The notes under the pieces are model-generated. The model saw nothing but the letters and a program-made list of their open reading frames with translations. It made no database searches and had not been told where the DNA came from. A program made the position numbers and the translations under genes. Positions 48,293 to 60,039 of a stretch of DNA of 64,000 nucleotides are shown here, in pieces. The first letter of the stretch is position 1. Each line of letters starts with the position of its first letter. Source of the DNA: Cryptomeria japonica (taxonomy: Eukaryota; Streptophyta; Pinopsida; Cupressales; Cupressaceae). The stretch is taken from the NCBI RefSeq assembly GCF_030272615.1, contig NC_081414.1:660086438-660150437 (forward strand). The letters run 5' to 3'.

Positions 48293-49152
48293 TTTTATTC
48301 TTAAGTCAACCTAGATCTCCAACACTTGGCATTTTTATTATTCTTCAAGATGAGGTTCTTCCCCTTATGGATAGAACTAATCTCCCTCCTAAGGAAGATC
48401 ATCAACCTATACCTATGGATGTGACTTTACCTTCTCTTAAGGAGAACAACAATATTCTTCCTAAGGTTAGACCTATACCTCCTCCTCATGATGGACCTAG
48501 TCTCCTTCCTACACCTAATATTCCTCCTTTCTATGGCACAGTTCCACCTCCTTCCTCTTATGAAGAGAAGAGGCCTTCTTCTCCTATTGTTCAACCAAAA
48601 ATACCTCAACCTAAACCTTCCACTATCAAGGAGAGAAACATTCATACTTTTTCAAGTGTTCCTCCTCCTTCTCATCCTTCTACTAAGACTCAATGGAATT
48701 GTTGTGCAAGAGAACGCCAATGAAAATGCCATGTTCGAGCTCATGAAGCTATCCCTCAAAATATTCAATCTCCTCAAACTCTGACATTTGACATGATTCC
48801 CTTTTCTCCTAAGCAATATGTTCAACCTACATCTCCAAATCCTAAGATGCACAAAACATGTGATGGTTTTACTCCTATTCATGTTCTTGCTCCTTTTTCT
48901 CTAAAATTTTATGAAGAAATGGGTGAAAATTTTATTCATAATGGAAAATCAATTCCTAATACTTCTGATAGTGAGTATAAGTATGTTGATGTGGATAAGA
49001 ATTTATCCAATGAGTTTTCACAAACCCTAATCCTAGCTCCTAGAATTGAACAAAGTGACTTACAACATGGGCATAGTCCTTGTTTGGATCTTGTGATAGC
49101 TCCATCTGTTGTGCTCGATGTCACTCCTCTGGCATGTTTCTCACCTTCCTAA
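48289..49152 (+). pseudogene. D2 proline-rich terminal ORF
   Basis: Starts at the ATGA overlap with the protease ORF, in the other frame, and runs 288 codons with one in-frame TGA (48721). The first half is Pro-rich (PPHDGPSLLPTPNIPPF, QPKIPQPKPSTIKE). The second half, from about 48790, reads IPFSPKQYVQPTSPNPKM and LAPFSLKFYEEMGENFIHNG. No RT, RNase H or integrase motif appears. It may be the rest of the polyprotein after pol was lost, or an extra ORF. It is either an indel product or a true overlap. Confidence 0.5.
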
Positions 49153-49748
49153 AATAGTGATCAACAATATTGGGAGGTGGATGTCATGCTATATTAGCAA
49201 TATTAACACTGCAGATCTTTCTCTCTCTCTCCTTTCTTTCTCTTTTGTGACCATTCTTCTATGTGTATCCCTATTCTTCTATTGTTCCCTTAATGTCTAC
49301 TTGGGGATGATGCAAAGCATTGAGATCTTTTCTTGGTCTCTTTCATGTTGACTCAAAAGACATCCTCTCTTCCCTTTCTTCTAAGGTAGTGTCCTTCTTT
49401 GGGGAATGATGATTATTATGCACATATACATATATGATATACATGAGTTATCATACAACATACTGACCCCAAGGAAAGTGACTCTACCTCGTGTTTTGTG
49501 TTCATTATCCTTGGGTTTATTCCTTGATTGGGGGCTAAATCCTTGCGATAACATGCCCCCTTCTTGTCTCTCTTAGGTGTATCCTACCTTACAAAAATCC
49601 CTCTCGATAAGAGGTGTGTGATCATTTTAACATGGGGGCTTTGCACATCTCAACTCCTTGACGTGGTAAAAGTCTTTCAATATTGTTTCCTTGTACTTTA
49701 TCGATAGTATTGGCGTATGCTTATACTCCTACTAAAGTGAGGGCTAAA
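49153..49748 (+). other. D2 3' untranslated region
   Basis: No gene. The stretch ends AAAGTGAGGGCTAAA directly before the 3' LTR, a weak polypurine tract. CTCTCTCTC at about 49220 is a short microsatellite. Confidence 0.5.
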
Positions 49749-50993
49749 TGTAGTGTCATAAAATTGCAACCCTAGCAATTTTTGACTGCATTAGGTTCCT
49801 CACGCATGCGAGGTCAAATCCTCTAGCCTGATCAGAGACTAGAGACTGCTCAACTCTTAGAAACAACTTCTTTCTTGGCCTCTACATCACCCCATCCACA
49901 CTCTACCCTAGAGAAAGGGGTAGGATAGGAGTGTGGTGCCATTGTCCCCCCTTGGATAGGGGTGTGACACCCTTTTCCTCCTAGGATAAGGGCATTTCGC
50001 CCCTGTCCCTGCCCTATTTTGTGGCAGGTGCCTTCCTAGGGTTGCATTGTTGGTTGTGCATTGGGTGGGAAACTCCCCCGATGTCAGTCTGTGATGAAAA
50101 TCAAATCCACTAACATGTATTTAAGGGGTATTTGTCCTCTCATTTTCATAATTTGGAGAGGTCGAAGTTGGATGAGATTGGAGTTTGTCAGGTTGCACAA
50201 GTGATCAAGCATTCAAGCATTTAAGCATTCTTTTCCAGCATTGAGCATTCTCAAGTCTCCCTTCAAGGCTAGGTGTTGCATTCACGTCAAGGATTCAACC
50301 ATTGAAGAGGAGATTGATTCCAACATTCAATTCTACACAAGCATTTCTATCAACATTGCTACCACAACCTCCCTTGAGGTGATTTACAATTCAGTCTTTC
50401 ATTTACAACTACTTATAAGTACTTTCTTTCATTACTTGGTTAATTCTAAAACTGGGGTTTGACCTAAATGCAAACCCCCAATACCAACCCATTTTCTTCT
50501 CTTTTTTATGTGTAGGTTGCAGGTGCACAGTTGTACTTTCATATTCAGGCTCCATTTGCTGAGGCGGAAAAACCCTTTTCATTTCACAGATTTTTCGGAG
50601 GATAGTGTACATTCCCACCATGGTCCAGGCAAAATTTCCTCAAATTCATAGGGAAACTTCATCTCAACATATTACAGTTAGATCCAGGTGCACAAATTCA
50701 TCCTATGTTCCAATCTTAAGTTATAATCAGTTCTTTGTCACTTTTGCACTACATAATTCAATCAATCCCTTTCCATTTCAAATAAGGAAGAGGGGATCAA
50801 CTTATCATTCCCATTTCATTTATAATTCAATCTTCATCTTTGAAGGTTGAATTTAGTGAATTCTCCTCTCCTCTTCCAAATGTAAATTGGTGAAAAGTGT
50901 TTGAAGGGTAATCAATAGTGAAACTCTCATCTCTCCTTGAGGGAAAGGGTAGTTTTCCTCTTGATCTCATCATTCACCTTTTTCCACATTACA
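49749..50993 (+). repeat. 3' LTR of D2
   Basis: Collinear with 30584-31803, including a variant of the U3 tandem repeat (49915-50020) and the leader-proximal end CACATTACA. It is followed by the TSD variant CTTTC and then by the C LTR. Confidence 0.88.
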
Positions 50994-53549
50994 CTTTCAG
51001 TGGATATATAGTGAATATGTTGATTGTATATGATGATATTTTGATGTTCCAGACCAACTGTGTTTCGTATGAGGGTCATTTTTTACCCCTGAGCCTTCCT
51101 GAGACCCCTCCTAAGCCATATGATTTTGCACTAAACTGTTCTTTGCACTTTTACCATAAACACCATAGAAACACCTAGGAATACCATGTAAACTACCTAA
51201 AAAGCCACCTTGCATGCCAAGAATTCCACCATACATGCCAGGAATGCCACATTTCATACCATATGTTCTGTCAAACTTACCATGAGAGATGAGGTCCTAA
51301 TTTGTAGATTCAACCAAATTGACCAAAAACGCCACCCTAGAGACCATAAATGCCATTATACTGACCAAAAATGCTACCATACATTCCAAAAACATTACCA
51401 TACCTACCAAAAATGCTACCCTAGGTTTCAAGGGTGCTGAGCTATCCTGGGGGTCTCTAGAAGTCAGTTTTTAGCCTGTTTGAGTGCATATTTGGTTTGT
51501 GTGTGTACTCTAGAGGATTGTGTAGTATGTATTAGCATTTATAGATGTGGTTATGATTTATTTTTATCTCTTATGATGTTTCATGTTCTCCGGTAAGAAG
51601 GTTCATGCCTTACCGATGAGGTGATTCCTATGCGATTTGATGCTCCGACGAGAGGGAGAATGCATCATTGTTGAGGGATTGATTTTATGAATCTAGTGGG
51701 ATGTGCTATGCCTCACTATTAAGGATTTTATTTTAGTTGGACCTCTTTTATTTTTTTCATCCATTATTGGCTTATGTTGATGTTGCATTTGTGAAGTTCT
51801 CCTACTTTGAGTTGACCCTTGAGTTCTTGTTGCTTGGTTTGTATTCAGTTTCAAGTGTGGCTATTTTACCTTCTTGAGATTTCATGATGCTATTATTTGA
51901 TTTTTATCTTTACCCTATGGCCTTGGTTCATGGATGGGGGAGTGGGTTCTTGCATGTGTTACTTCTAGGTTGTGAGTACTAGACCTCTAGGAAGGGGGTC
52001 TAAACCTAGCATACCACATGAAGAGTTGATGGTATAATTGCAAGTGATAAAATTATAATAATTGATTAGAGTGTTGGGTATTAGGATTACATCTAATCAA
52101 GATAAAGAATATGATATTGTATGCCCCAATTGGACGAACCCAGGGAGATGTTTTTGGGATCCTAGATTGGGAAGACCAATGGAGTGGTATACCCGATCTC
52201 CCTTGAGTTATTCAAAGGTGGAGGTGGATGCCACATTAGATTAGTATGTGATTACACTCTACCCTACATGTATCCATTGTCCATATGCCTTATTTTATTT
52301 ATTTTCCTCTAGAGGATGATTGCATTGGTTTAGCCACTTGTTGTACTTTGGAGTTGCTTTCTTATATTTGAGTCATGTGAAGTCATGTTGTATCCTTTGG
52401 TTGATAGGTATCATCTTAGGTCTTGAGTGTGAGTTGGAACCTTTGTCATCTCCTAGCATGGGTGTGGTTCCTTCATGGGTTCCACATGGTCGGATGGTTG
52501 ATTGCATTCTTCCATTGGGATACTCTCCTTGGTGATGCATGTGTAGATTGGATTCTTCATAATATTGTGCTATTGGATTCCTATGTTCCTGAAAAGAAGA
52601 CATTGCATCATAATGAAATATGTATGTAAAAGAAATGATGTATTCTTGTATTGTACTATCATGTATTTGAGAAGGAAATTGTATTCGGACTTGATGTTAT
52701 ATTTAGGTATAGACCTATGGTTATTTCATGATGTATAAAGGTGCTTGTTATGAGTTTAAAATAAATATGGGAATGGATTGGTTTATTTGTACTTGAGATG
52801 TATTACATTCATGAGATGGATAGTAATATGTTATAAAATAAATGATAGATAGATGAAATGGATACAATTGATCTATACTTGAGTAACTAGATGATCATGG
52901 ATACTAAAGGTTAAATGATTTGTGTAATAGTATGTGTTTGGGACTTTGTATGAGATAATAATGGTGATTTAATTATGTAAGAGATTATGCATTAATGGTG
53001 TTAGGTTTCTATATATAAATGTAGAAGGATATGTTGTAGAGGTTAGGAAGAATGATTCGATGTCTCTATAATGTATAGAATGATTAAATGTAAAAAGTTC
53101 TTATGGAATCTATGTGATTGTGAAATGGAGTAAACATGTGATTTTGTGTTGTATATATATATTCATGCTTTTAAAATTAAGTTATGTCATGCCTTTGAAT
53201 GATTGATGGAAAGAATAGAATAGTTGCATTGAAGCTTCACTTGAGTAGTTAGGAATTTGACCTTCTTGATAAATGGATGTTATGATAGAATGCTTCTAGG
53301 TAGTAACATTAAGATACCCTAGGGAATAATTGTGTTGCAAGAGTATATATGAGATATGATAATGTTAGAAGGTTTATTCCACTTGCATAGAATGGGTTTA
53401 CAATTTTTCTATTTCATGCTACATGTGTTAATGCAATTGAATAATGTTGTATCAATGTATGTTAATGTTGGAATAACATAATGGATGTTTAAAAAAAAAA
53501 GTTAGTAGTTTTTAGTTTATTTCTCTAAGGTATTTTGGCGGGAATTACA

Positions 53550-53759
53550 CTCCTAGCATTGATCATATCCTAATAGATTCATCCCTTGTCTCATTCTTGC
53601 AATAAATTTCTTAATCCTCCCCAAATAATCAGTAGCATCTGCTTGCTGAGGCATGGAAGTGGGAGGTGTAGTGAAGGTTAAAATATCATTGACTTTGTAA
53701 ACCCCTGAACTTACTATTGGCAAGAGACACTGTACCAATAGAGATTTGTGCATGAATAT
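53550..53759 (-). pseudogene. Upstream fragment of the minus-strand gypsy polyprotein
   Basis: After the TSD the host of C resumes. Minus-strand reading gives MPQQADATDYLGRIKKFIAR and MRQGMNLLGYDQC, then continues into 22475. The fragment has no domain I recognise; by position it lies upstream of the extra RNase H. Its right edge is the LTR that starts at 53760, so the upstream part of the polyprotein is not visible. Confidence 0.5.
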
Positions 53760-54858
53760 TGTTTTGGGATTATCATTGATGGAAACTCAAATCTGAGATG
53801 GCATTCGATATATGTAGATTTGTTCTACTGGAAGTTTGGGAAGCTTTAATATTCATTTATGCTTAAGTCTGGAAGGTGGATTATAGTATGCGATAGAGTA
53901 TAAGTACATTGTGCAGATCTCCATTTTGGTTGCATAGTTTTGATTTCAGTGAAAGAGTTAGATGGTTAGAGGTTCAAAGCATCTTGATTCCCAATTCTAG
54001 CCTCTGGTAATGACTCTCATGCAAGTTAGAAGATCCAGTAACTAGTATTTAGGATGAACAAAGCTATTTTGGTGTAACATGTTATGCAAAATCTTTGGGA
54101 TGATTTCGTTGATTGATTTTGAGTTTGAGGTGATTGAGCCAACATGTGTGAATCCTGTTATAAGTTTATTTGGGTTCACATATAGATTATCAATCAAATT
54201 GAGCCAAATTATAGTTACACATTTCATGTTGCAAGTTATGTAGGTTTTGGAAGCCGATGTGGGAATTGATTTATTTCTTGAGTGTGGATATATAAGACCG
54301 ATTAAATTGAGAATTTTGGTTTGTGTTACAATGAGATGTGAGAGTGTGAAGATTGTATGAGTGATTTGTGAAGTTTTGTGCTCTGGTATATCATATAGCA
54401 ACAGAACAAAGAAGAGACATAGAACAAAGGAAGAAGACTATTTGTGCTTAATTGGAACTCCTTTTCTGTATATGTAGATGCTACTATTTATTTCATTCAT
54501 TATTTTTATCATTTGTAATCACTTGTAAGGCAATGAGCCTTCCTCTAGGTTGTAACCCTCTTTGTAATTGAGCAGTGAGCTCAAGGAAGTGTGCCTAAAT
54601 GGATGTGAATTCCACTTGTAAAATTATTATACTCTTGATCATAGTATTATAATATTGCAAGTTCCAATCCCATCGGGGTTTTTCTCTTTCTGAGTTTCCA
54701 CATAAAAATTCTGGTGTTATGGTTTTGTGCTTGATTGCATTTTGTTTCCTCACTTTACTTTTATTCATTTGTATCTGGTGGTTAAAGAATCAATTTAAGA
54801 AAGTTCTTAATTATAGAACAATGATTCACCCCCCCTCTCAGAGTTCATTGACTCCAAC
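53760..54858 (+). repeat. 5' LTR of the coiled-coil element (right copy)
   Basis: TGTTTTGGGATTATCATTGA opens it and CTCCAACA closes it directly before a PBS. It contains CCCATCGGGGTTTTTCTC (about 54670), a variant of the block shared by E, G and H. No 3' LTR was found before 61175, so the element is truncated or rearranged. Confidence 0.7.
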
Positions 54859-54860
54859 AA

Positions 54861-54873
54861 TTGGTATTAGAGC
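54861..54873 (+). other. PBS of the coiled-coil element
   Basis: TGGTATTAGAGCC: the initiator Met site with one change (C to T). Confidence 0.85.
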
Positions 54874-54900
54874 CTAGTTCCTTTGAGGAAACCTAACAAC

Positions 54901-55278
54901 ATGATGAAGATCCAAAAGATTGAATCAATGGACTCTGGTTTGCATAGACAACTTATTGTAGAACTTGAAGACCTAGATGCAGCAAGGAAACAACTAGGTG
55001 ACTAGAGAAGAAATCTAAGTGATGCAAAAAATTTCATTAAGTCATTGAAAGATCAAGTGAACACATCCATAGAGAAGAGAAAGGAGCTGATGGACAAAAT
55101 TAAAGAGAAAGAAGAGCAATGCATTGATAATCAAGACAAGAAAAATGAATGTGATAAACTTGCTAGAGATAATGCATTCCTAAAGAATGAAATGCAATCC
55201 ATTGTGATGAAGATGAAAAAGGAGATTGAAGACAGGAAGAAGAGTGAAGAAATCCTGACTCGGTCATTGAATGATTGA
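54901..55278 (+). pseudogene. Coiled-coil gag-like ORF, right copy
   Basis: Frame from ATG 54901 (MMKIQKIESMDSGLHRQLIV) through a TAG after KQLGD to a stop at 55276. The rest is Lys/Glu-rich coiled coil (IEKRKELMDKIKEKEEQC, MKMKKEIEDRKKSEE). G ORF1 has the same style, including KEIEDRKKNEEDLARRLNDA, so the two are probably distant relatives. Zinc knuckles are missing because the frame ends in repeat A. Confidence 0.65.
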
Positions 55279-55793
55279 TCAAGGTAACAAGGGACGATAA
55301 CAAAATCAATACATAACAATTGATTGAACTATGAAGTCAATGTATCGCAGTAAGGTATTATCAATAACACTTAATCAACATTCAACATAATACTCCAGCA
55401 AATATGCAAAGTCAGACAACTTACATATAAATGGAAATGAATATCACAAGATCATATAATTGGGTCTTTGTAGTTGGGTCATGAAGGTGTTGGGTAACTC
55501 AATCGCTGATGTGATTGTACCTATCAAGGGACTTGTTGGTTCTAACTAAATAAACAAAGTTCATTTTTTTGTATTTTTCAATTTCAATCAAAACAATGTC
55601 AAAAGATCGATCAAGGTAACAAGGGACGATAACAAAATCAATACATAACAATTGAATGAACTATGAAGTAAATGTATCACAGTAAGGTATTATCAATAAC
55701 ACTTAATCAATATTCAACGTAACACTCTAGCAAATATGCAAAGTCAGACAACTTACATATAAATGGAAATGAATATCAAAAGATCATATAATT
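55277..55793 (+). repeat. Tandem repeat A, right copy (332-bp period)
   Basis: Unit 1 (55277-55608) and partial unit 2 (55609-55793) both start GATCAAGGTAACAAGGGACG. Non-coding. Single units lie on each side of the coiled-coil fragment in the left copy. Confidence 0.8.
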
Positions 55794-56394
55794 TCTCTAT
55801 TGTTTCATTCCTCATATACCATTAGCATTTGTAATATATTCACAAAACAATAAAGTTGAAAGGACAAGTTGTTGATTCAAATGGAAGGAGATACCAAACT
55901 ATGAAGAACATTAACCAAGAGAACATGTGGTGTAGATCAGGCAATCCACAAGTTGTTTTTGTATTAATCTATGTAAAATGAATGATAGTATTTCAAGAGC
56001 TTGTGAGAAAGAAATTGCATAAAAACTAAATTCTGTAGCTAAATGGCCTTGAGTCATCAATTTGCAGACCCTCAAAATGGCCCAAATTTTACAATTTATA
56101 GAATTTCACCCTACACCATAGGTAGGAATCATGCCAGCAAACTAGGATTACAAAATGGTGGGAGTCATAGTTGACATGCAGGTCGTTGCCTATGAAATCC
56201 ACTTAACTATTACTAAAATGGTGCTCACAGCTCATGCTATTGACGATGCTTCAGGTTCAGGACCTCTGAATCATGCAACGACAATGCAATAAGAAAGACA
56301 AGTGTAACAAAAGTGCCAGTTGGTGAACTATAGTGATTTATGGTGGTGATTTTATTTAACATGCATCATGTAGCTAACTCCCTATTCTACCTTC
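55794..56394. other. Non-coding stretch between repeat A and minus-strand ORF1
   Basis: No gene or structured repeat is seen. On the minus strand it is the 3' flank of ORF1. The left copy lacks this stretch: there repeat A joins directly to ORF1 at 12974/12975. Confidence 0.5.
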
Positions 56395-59300
56395 TATTCT
56401 TCTTGTAGTTTTGGTAGTTGTTGATGAAGCAGTCTACGGAAGCAGCAGGTGGGTCAACAATATACTGTATTCTGAATTTAGACACCCTAAGTGACTCCTT
56501 TGTACTTTCTAGCCTATTGACCATTTCATCCATTGTCGCCTCAGCTCCCTAACACTAGAATACCATATACATGTATCTATTCATCTATTCTATATTAAAC
56601 TCAATAGTGGATGCAAAGTGGTCGGTCGTGTAAGAGTCCCATCTACTGAGTATAGTCTCTTGATGTAATGCACCATTTTGCTTGAGACTGTAACCATGCT
56701 TTCCTAACAACTTAACCATGAACTTATCATTTTTTTCAAATACATTGAGGAGTGCAAGATGTTCTTCAAGAACCTTGATACGTCACTACTCCATTATCTC
56801 CATGTTTAAATCCAAAATATCTATGCATTATTGCAAGTTATTGACATCTTCTCTCTCCAATAGGTCCTGTTTTGCGATCACCTCCTCTCCTAATCTTTGG
56901 ATTTTCTTAAGTACCTTATGTTGTTTTGAAAATTGAAGAATTTCTTGTTCCCACTGTGTATAATAGTAAATAAGAGCATTCTCATTGAAATGGGCTTCTT
57001 CAAATACCTCCATTGTATCTTTCAGGAACATTTTGATTTTACTCAACTAATCTTGAGCCCATGTTTTAACTATAGTTTCAACTCTCCTCATCTTGTATAA
57101 TGATTTTAAATGACCTTGTGGGAGGGATGAAGTAGACGGAAATGTGTCATCAACCCTAGAGTCAAGTGGTTTTTCTATCTCCATAATTATTTGTTCTTTA
57201 ACTTCTTCTTTGGTTTTATGGTCTTTCTCCATGCTGGTCTGAAGAGTTGAAGTAGCAGCAACTAGAGTGGTAATTTCTCCCCTTTTGGTCTGTTTACCCA
57301 AATTAACCTCTGAGACTTGATATCTTGGGGTGGCTTGAAGCTGTCCTTCATCATCTTGTACAAAATTTTCTACACTTGCAATTACATCTCCTGAGTCAGT
57401 GCTGGAAAGATGATGAATCATCTTGGCCCTCTTGGCTATTCCTGGAGACTCAGTAATTGCTTGTTGTAAAGTGATGTTCAAGAGGGCAGCTTTCTTGATT
57501 TTCTTAAAAGTGAAATTCAACCATTAAGGCATACTATTGTCTTTCTCCTTTCCCTGTACTGTTACTTCTACAATGATCATGTGGGTCTCTAGATGTTGTT
57601 CCTGTTCATCTGTTTCTTTTTGTTGTTCCTGTTGAAGTGGAGGATTTTGTGGTTGTTGCTGAAATTGAGCTACCTATTGAGCAAGGTTTTCATGAAGAAC
57701 CTGATTAGGATTTAGTTGTTGTTGCTTGACCAACTCCTCCAATCTCTCAGTAACTTCCTCTCCAAACACCCTTTCTGATTCATCTATTTATTTCTCCTAG
57801 TCTTGAGGAGTGAGAACCATCCTTTCATCTTGTTCATCCTCCTCCATCATCTACACATGCACTTGCATGGGTTGCACTTGAATCATAGATTCTTCTTGAG
57901 CCTTGGGTATTGCATGAGTTATATTGGGTTGCCTTTTCTTCCAAGCAATCACTGCAATAGGTTCATCATCTTGGTCAAAATCAGTTTCAACATTATGAAT
58001 AATTACCTGCTCTTGTGTTGGAATAGGGGTAGGTTTTGGTTTCTCTATCATGAGAGGGATTTGTTCTTCAGTGGTTTCAATATGCATAGTACCCTCTCCT
58101 AGTGCCATTCCAATGGTAGGAACAATGGGATGAATAGAATCTTGAAGGATCTCTTGTAATCCATTGGTAATCCCTTGTTTTGTAGCTGTCTTAAGCAATT
58201 GAGACTCTTTCATTTTTGCATCCAACTACCTCATGAGCTCTTGATCATCAACTATTGGTGTAGTAGTTTTAGGATCAATATTAGTATTTTTTCTTGATTT
58301 GGATCTGGTCCTTCTAGTATACTCCTTGGTTTTTTTGGTTTGAGGGTTGTCAGTAGCTTTTCCTTTATTCTTTTCTTTTGTCATGCTTGGCCTAATACTC
58401 AAACCCAACCACTACCTTGTCCTTTCTATCAACTTTTCTGAGATTGTTTCTATATCAACAATTTATTGATCTGACCACCAGATAGGAGAGAGTGGTCTCT
58501 TATCAATCTCTTTTTCCTTGTACATTAGATCTAATATCTCTTCATCATCTCCAAGGTCCTGGGGAAGACTAGTTTCTATTTTAAAGTTCCTAATCTAAGG
58601 AAGTGTCAATATGTGGTATCTTCTCTCATGAGCCCAAAACTCTTCCAAAGCTGGCTGGTGACCTGTATATGCAATGAGAATTATTTGCTTTCATTTACCT
58701 AAAGGATCATATTTATCTCTTGCATAATTCAATTCTTGTAAACCGAGGTCCTACAGCTCTTGTTCAACTGCCTTAGATACTTACAAATTTTGACAAGAAT
58801 AACACTCCAATGAAATAGGGAAGGTGACCCCAGTTTTGTGCTTAAGGGTTATGAGCGATTGTAACCCCACAATTTTTTGTGTATACACAAGAATAATTAT
58901 TTTGTTACTATAAAAACTAGGAAGGAGGAAAGGCCTTGCAACAAATCCACTTACCCTTATGTATGTAGAGCCTTGATTTTGAAGGAACCAACAATCCCAC
59001 TCTTTGATCATTTTCATTGTCTCTGGTGAAATTATATACCCTACATCACCTATTAGTTTGCATATGACTACATATATGAATACATCATTTATCCTCTTGA
59101 AATAAAACTTAGCTTGTGCGATGAGTAATTGTGTGTAATGGTCCTACACCTTGTTTTTCCCTGGCTCTTCTCCCAATTTGCCTTCTTTATTTAGACTTGG
59201 GTATTTACCAGCTCAAGCTACTACCCATATGATATAAGAAGTCATGAAAAAACTTCTTTGTTTGTAGAACTGTAGTTAGTTGTTTATGAATATTATTAGA

Positions 59301-59973
59301 GATAATCTGTGGCCAATCAAAATATTCTTTACTTATTAGGATTGTGTGCATGTAGTGAAATATCCACAAGTGGAAATGTTGACAATCTGGCTTACCAAAG
59401 GAACGACTTAGCATAATTACCAAATCCTTTGGCATGTCCTTGAAGTCTTCCCTCACGATATATGTCACCTTTAGAACTGTCTTTCTAGGTTCCTCTAACC
59501 AAGCTTCATTAATGTGACATTTGTAATTAGAAGCAATCTTATGGAATATAGAGGTTGCCTCTTCTTCTATAGTTTGATGAACCTCATCCCTTTTCAGGAT
59601 CCCAATCATTTCAGGTGAGAGATATACTATCACATTACTAGTTGCATCTACACATTTTTTGTCTCTTAATTATAATGTTGAGCTATTGTGAGGATTATCT
59701 AAGGGGATTGTATAGCTTGTGGGAAGATTGTGGCTTTGACCAGTCCGGATCTCTTAATCCATTTGTATGGTGCTTCTAGGTTAGTTTGTGCCACTTTTTT
59801 ATGATGTCTTCAATCTCAATGTAACCCATGTTAGTATCAGTCACCCACTGCACCTCATTATCAAGCTTGGACAAAAAGGTTTGACCTTGGTACTGGTACT
59901 TCATTGTGGGTGGGTTTTTCTCTAGCTTTATCTCATCCTTTGTTTTCTTTTGATTGGATGTAGATATTTCCAT
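56395..59973 (-). pseudogene. Minus-strand ORF1-like protein, right copy
   Basis: Reading leftwards from ATG 59973 (MEISTSNQKK) to about 56395, near 1190 codons with stops and frameshifts. Blocks in order: MKYQYQGQT and VQWVTDTNMGYIEIEDIIKK; LSPEMIGIL, HINEAWLEEPRKTVLK; DCQHFHLWIFHYMHTILIS, FDWPQIISNNIHKQL; MTKEKNKGKATDNPQTKKTK; DQELMRxMDAKMKESQLLK; MNFTFKKIKKAALLNITLQQ; SSTDSGDVIASVENF; YKMRRVETIVKTWAQD; IQRLGEEVIAKQDLLE. The C-terminus extends beyond the left copy (VLEEHLALLNVFEKNDK, ATMDEMVNRLES). No enzyme motif. An extra ORF of a gypsy element, like the ORF1 of Ogre-type elements, is a reasonable guess. Confidence 0.6.
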
Positions 59974-60039
59974 AAGCTTGTTTTACTCTACAAGAAAATA
60001 TTTATAATCAGTTTAATAATTTTAGCAAAATACAACAGA

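Larger units (their letters stand above)
30584..50993 (+). mobile_element. gag-protease-only gypsy element D2 (second level)
   Basis: LTRs are 30584-31803 (1220 bp) and 49749-50993 (1245 bp), with TGTAGTG...TTACA ends and a TSD CTTTT (30579-30583) / CTTTC (50994-50998). Without the nested E it is about 7620 bp. It encodes gag, a protease-like domain and a proline-rich ORF, with no RT, RNase H or integrase between protease and 3' LTR. The zinc-finger and protease style (FHRxxGHDTKKC, LGYPWL) suggests the Tat/Athila side of plant gypsy. D1 (2334-5410) is a relative. Confidence 0.87.
22476..53549 (+). mobile_element. Giant-LTR gag-only gypsy element C (outer level of the nest)
   Basis: Perfect 5-bp duplications CTCCT flank it (22471-22475 and 53550-53554). 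Its LTRs are 4446 bp (5') and about 4499 bp (3', after removing D2), and the interior is only 1714 bp. The terminal words TGTAGTGCCC (TATAGTTCCC in the 5' LTR) and GGGCATTACA are imperfect inverted repeats. The interior has a PBS, a broken gag and a polypurine tract, and pol is absent. Without D2 the element is 10659 bp, of which 84 percent is LTR. It is a TR-GAG-like non-autonomous element. Its insertion interrupts the minus-strand gypsy pol. Confidence 0.9.
28636..53549 (+). repeat. 3' LTR of C, split by D2
   Basis: The left part is 28636-30583 and the right part 50999-53549, with D2 and one copy of its target duplication between. The 5' LTR reads across the break as GCAACTTTCTTTTAGTGGC (about 24355-24373). 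The LTR ends GGGAATTACA at 53549. Confidence 0.88.

Noticed and set aside
48427-48645. Arg-rich minus-strand frame
   Set aside because: Shadow of the proline-rich D2 ORF on the opposite strand.
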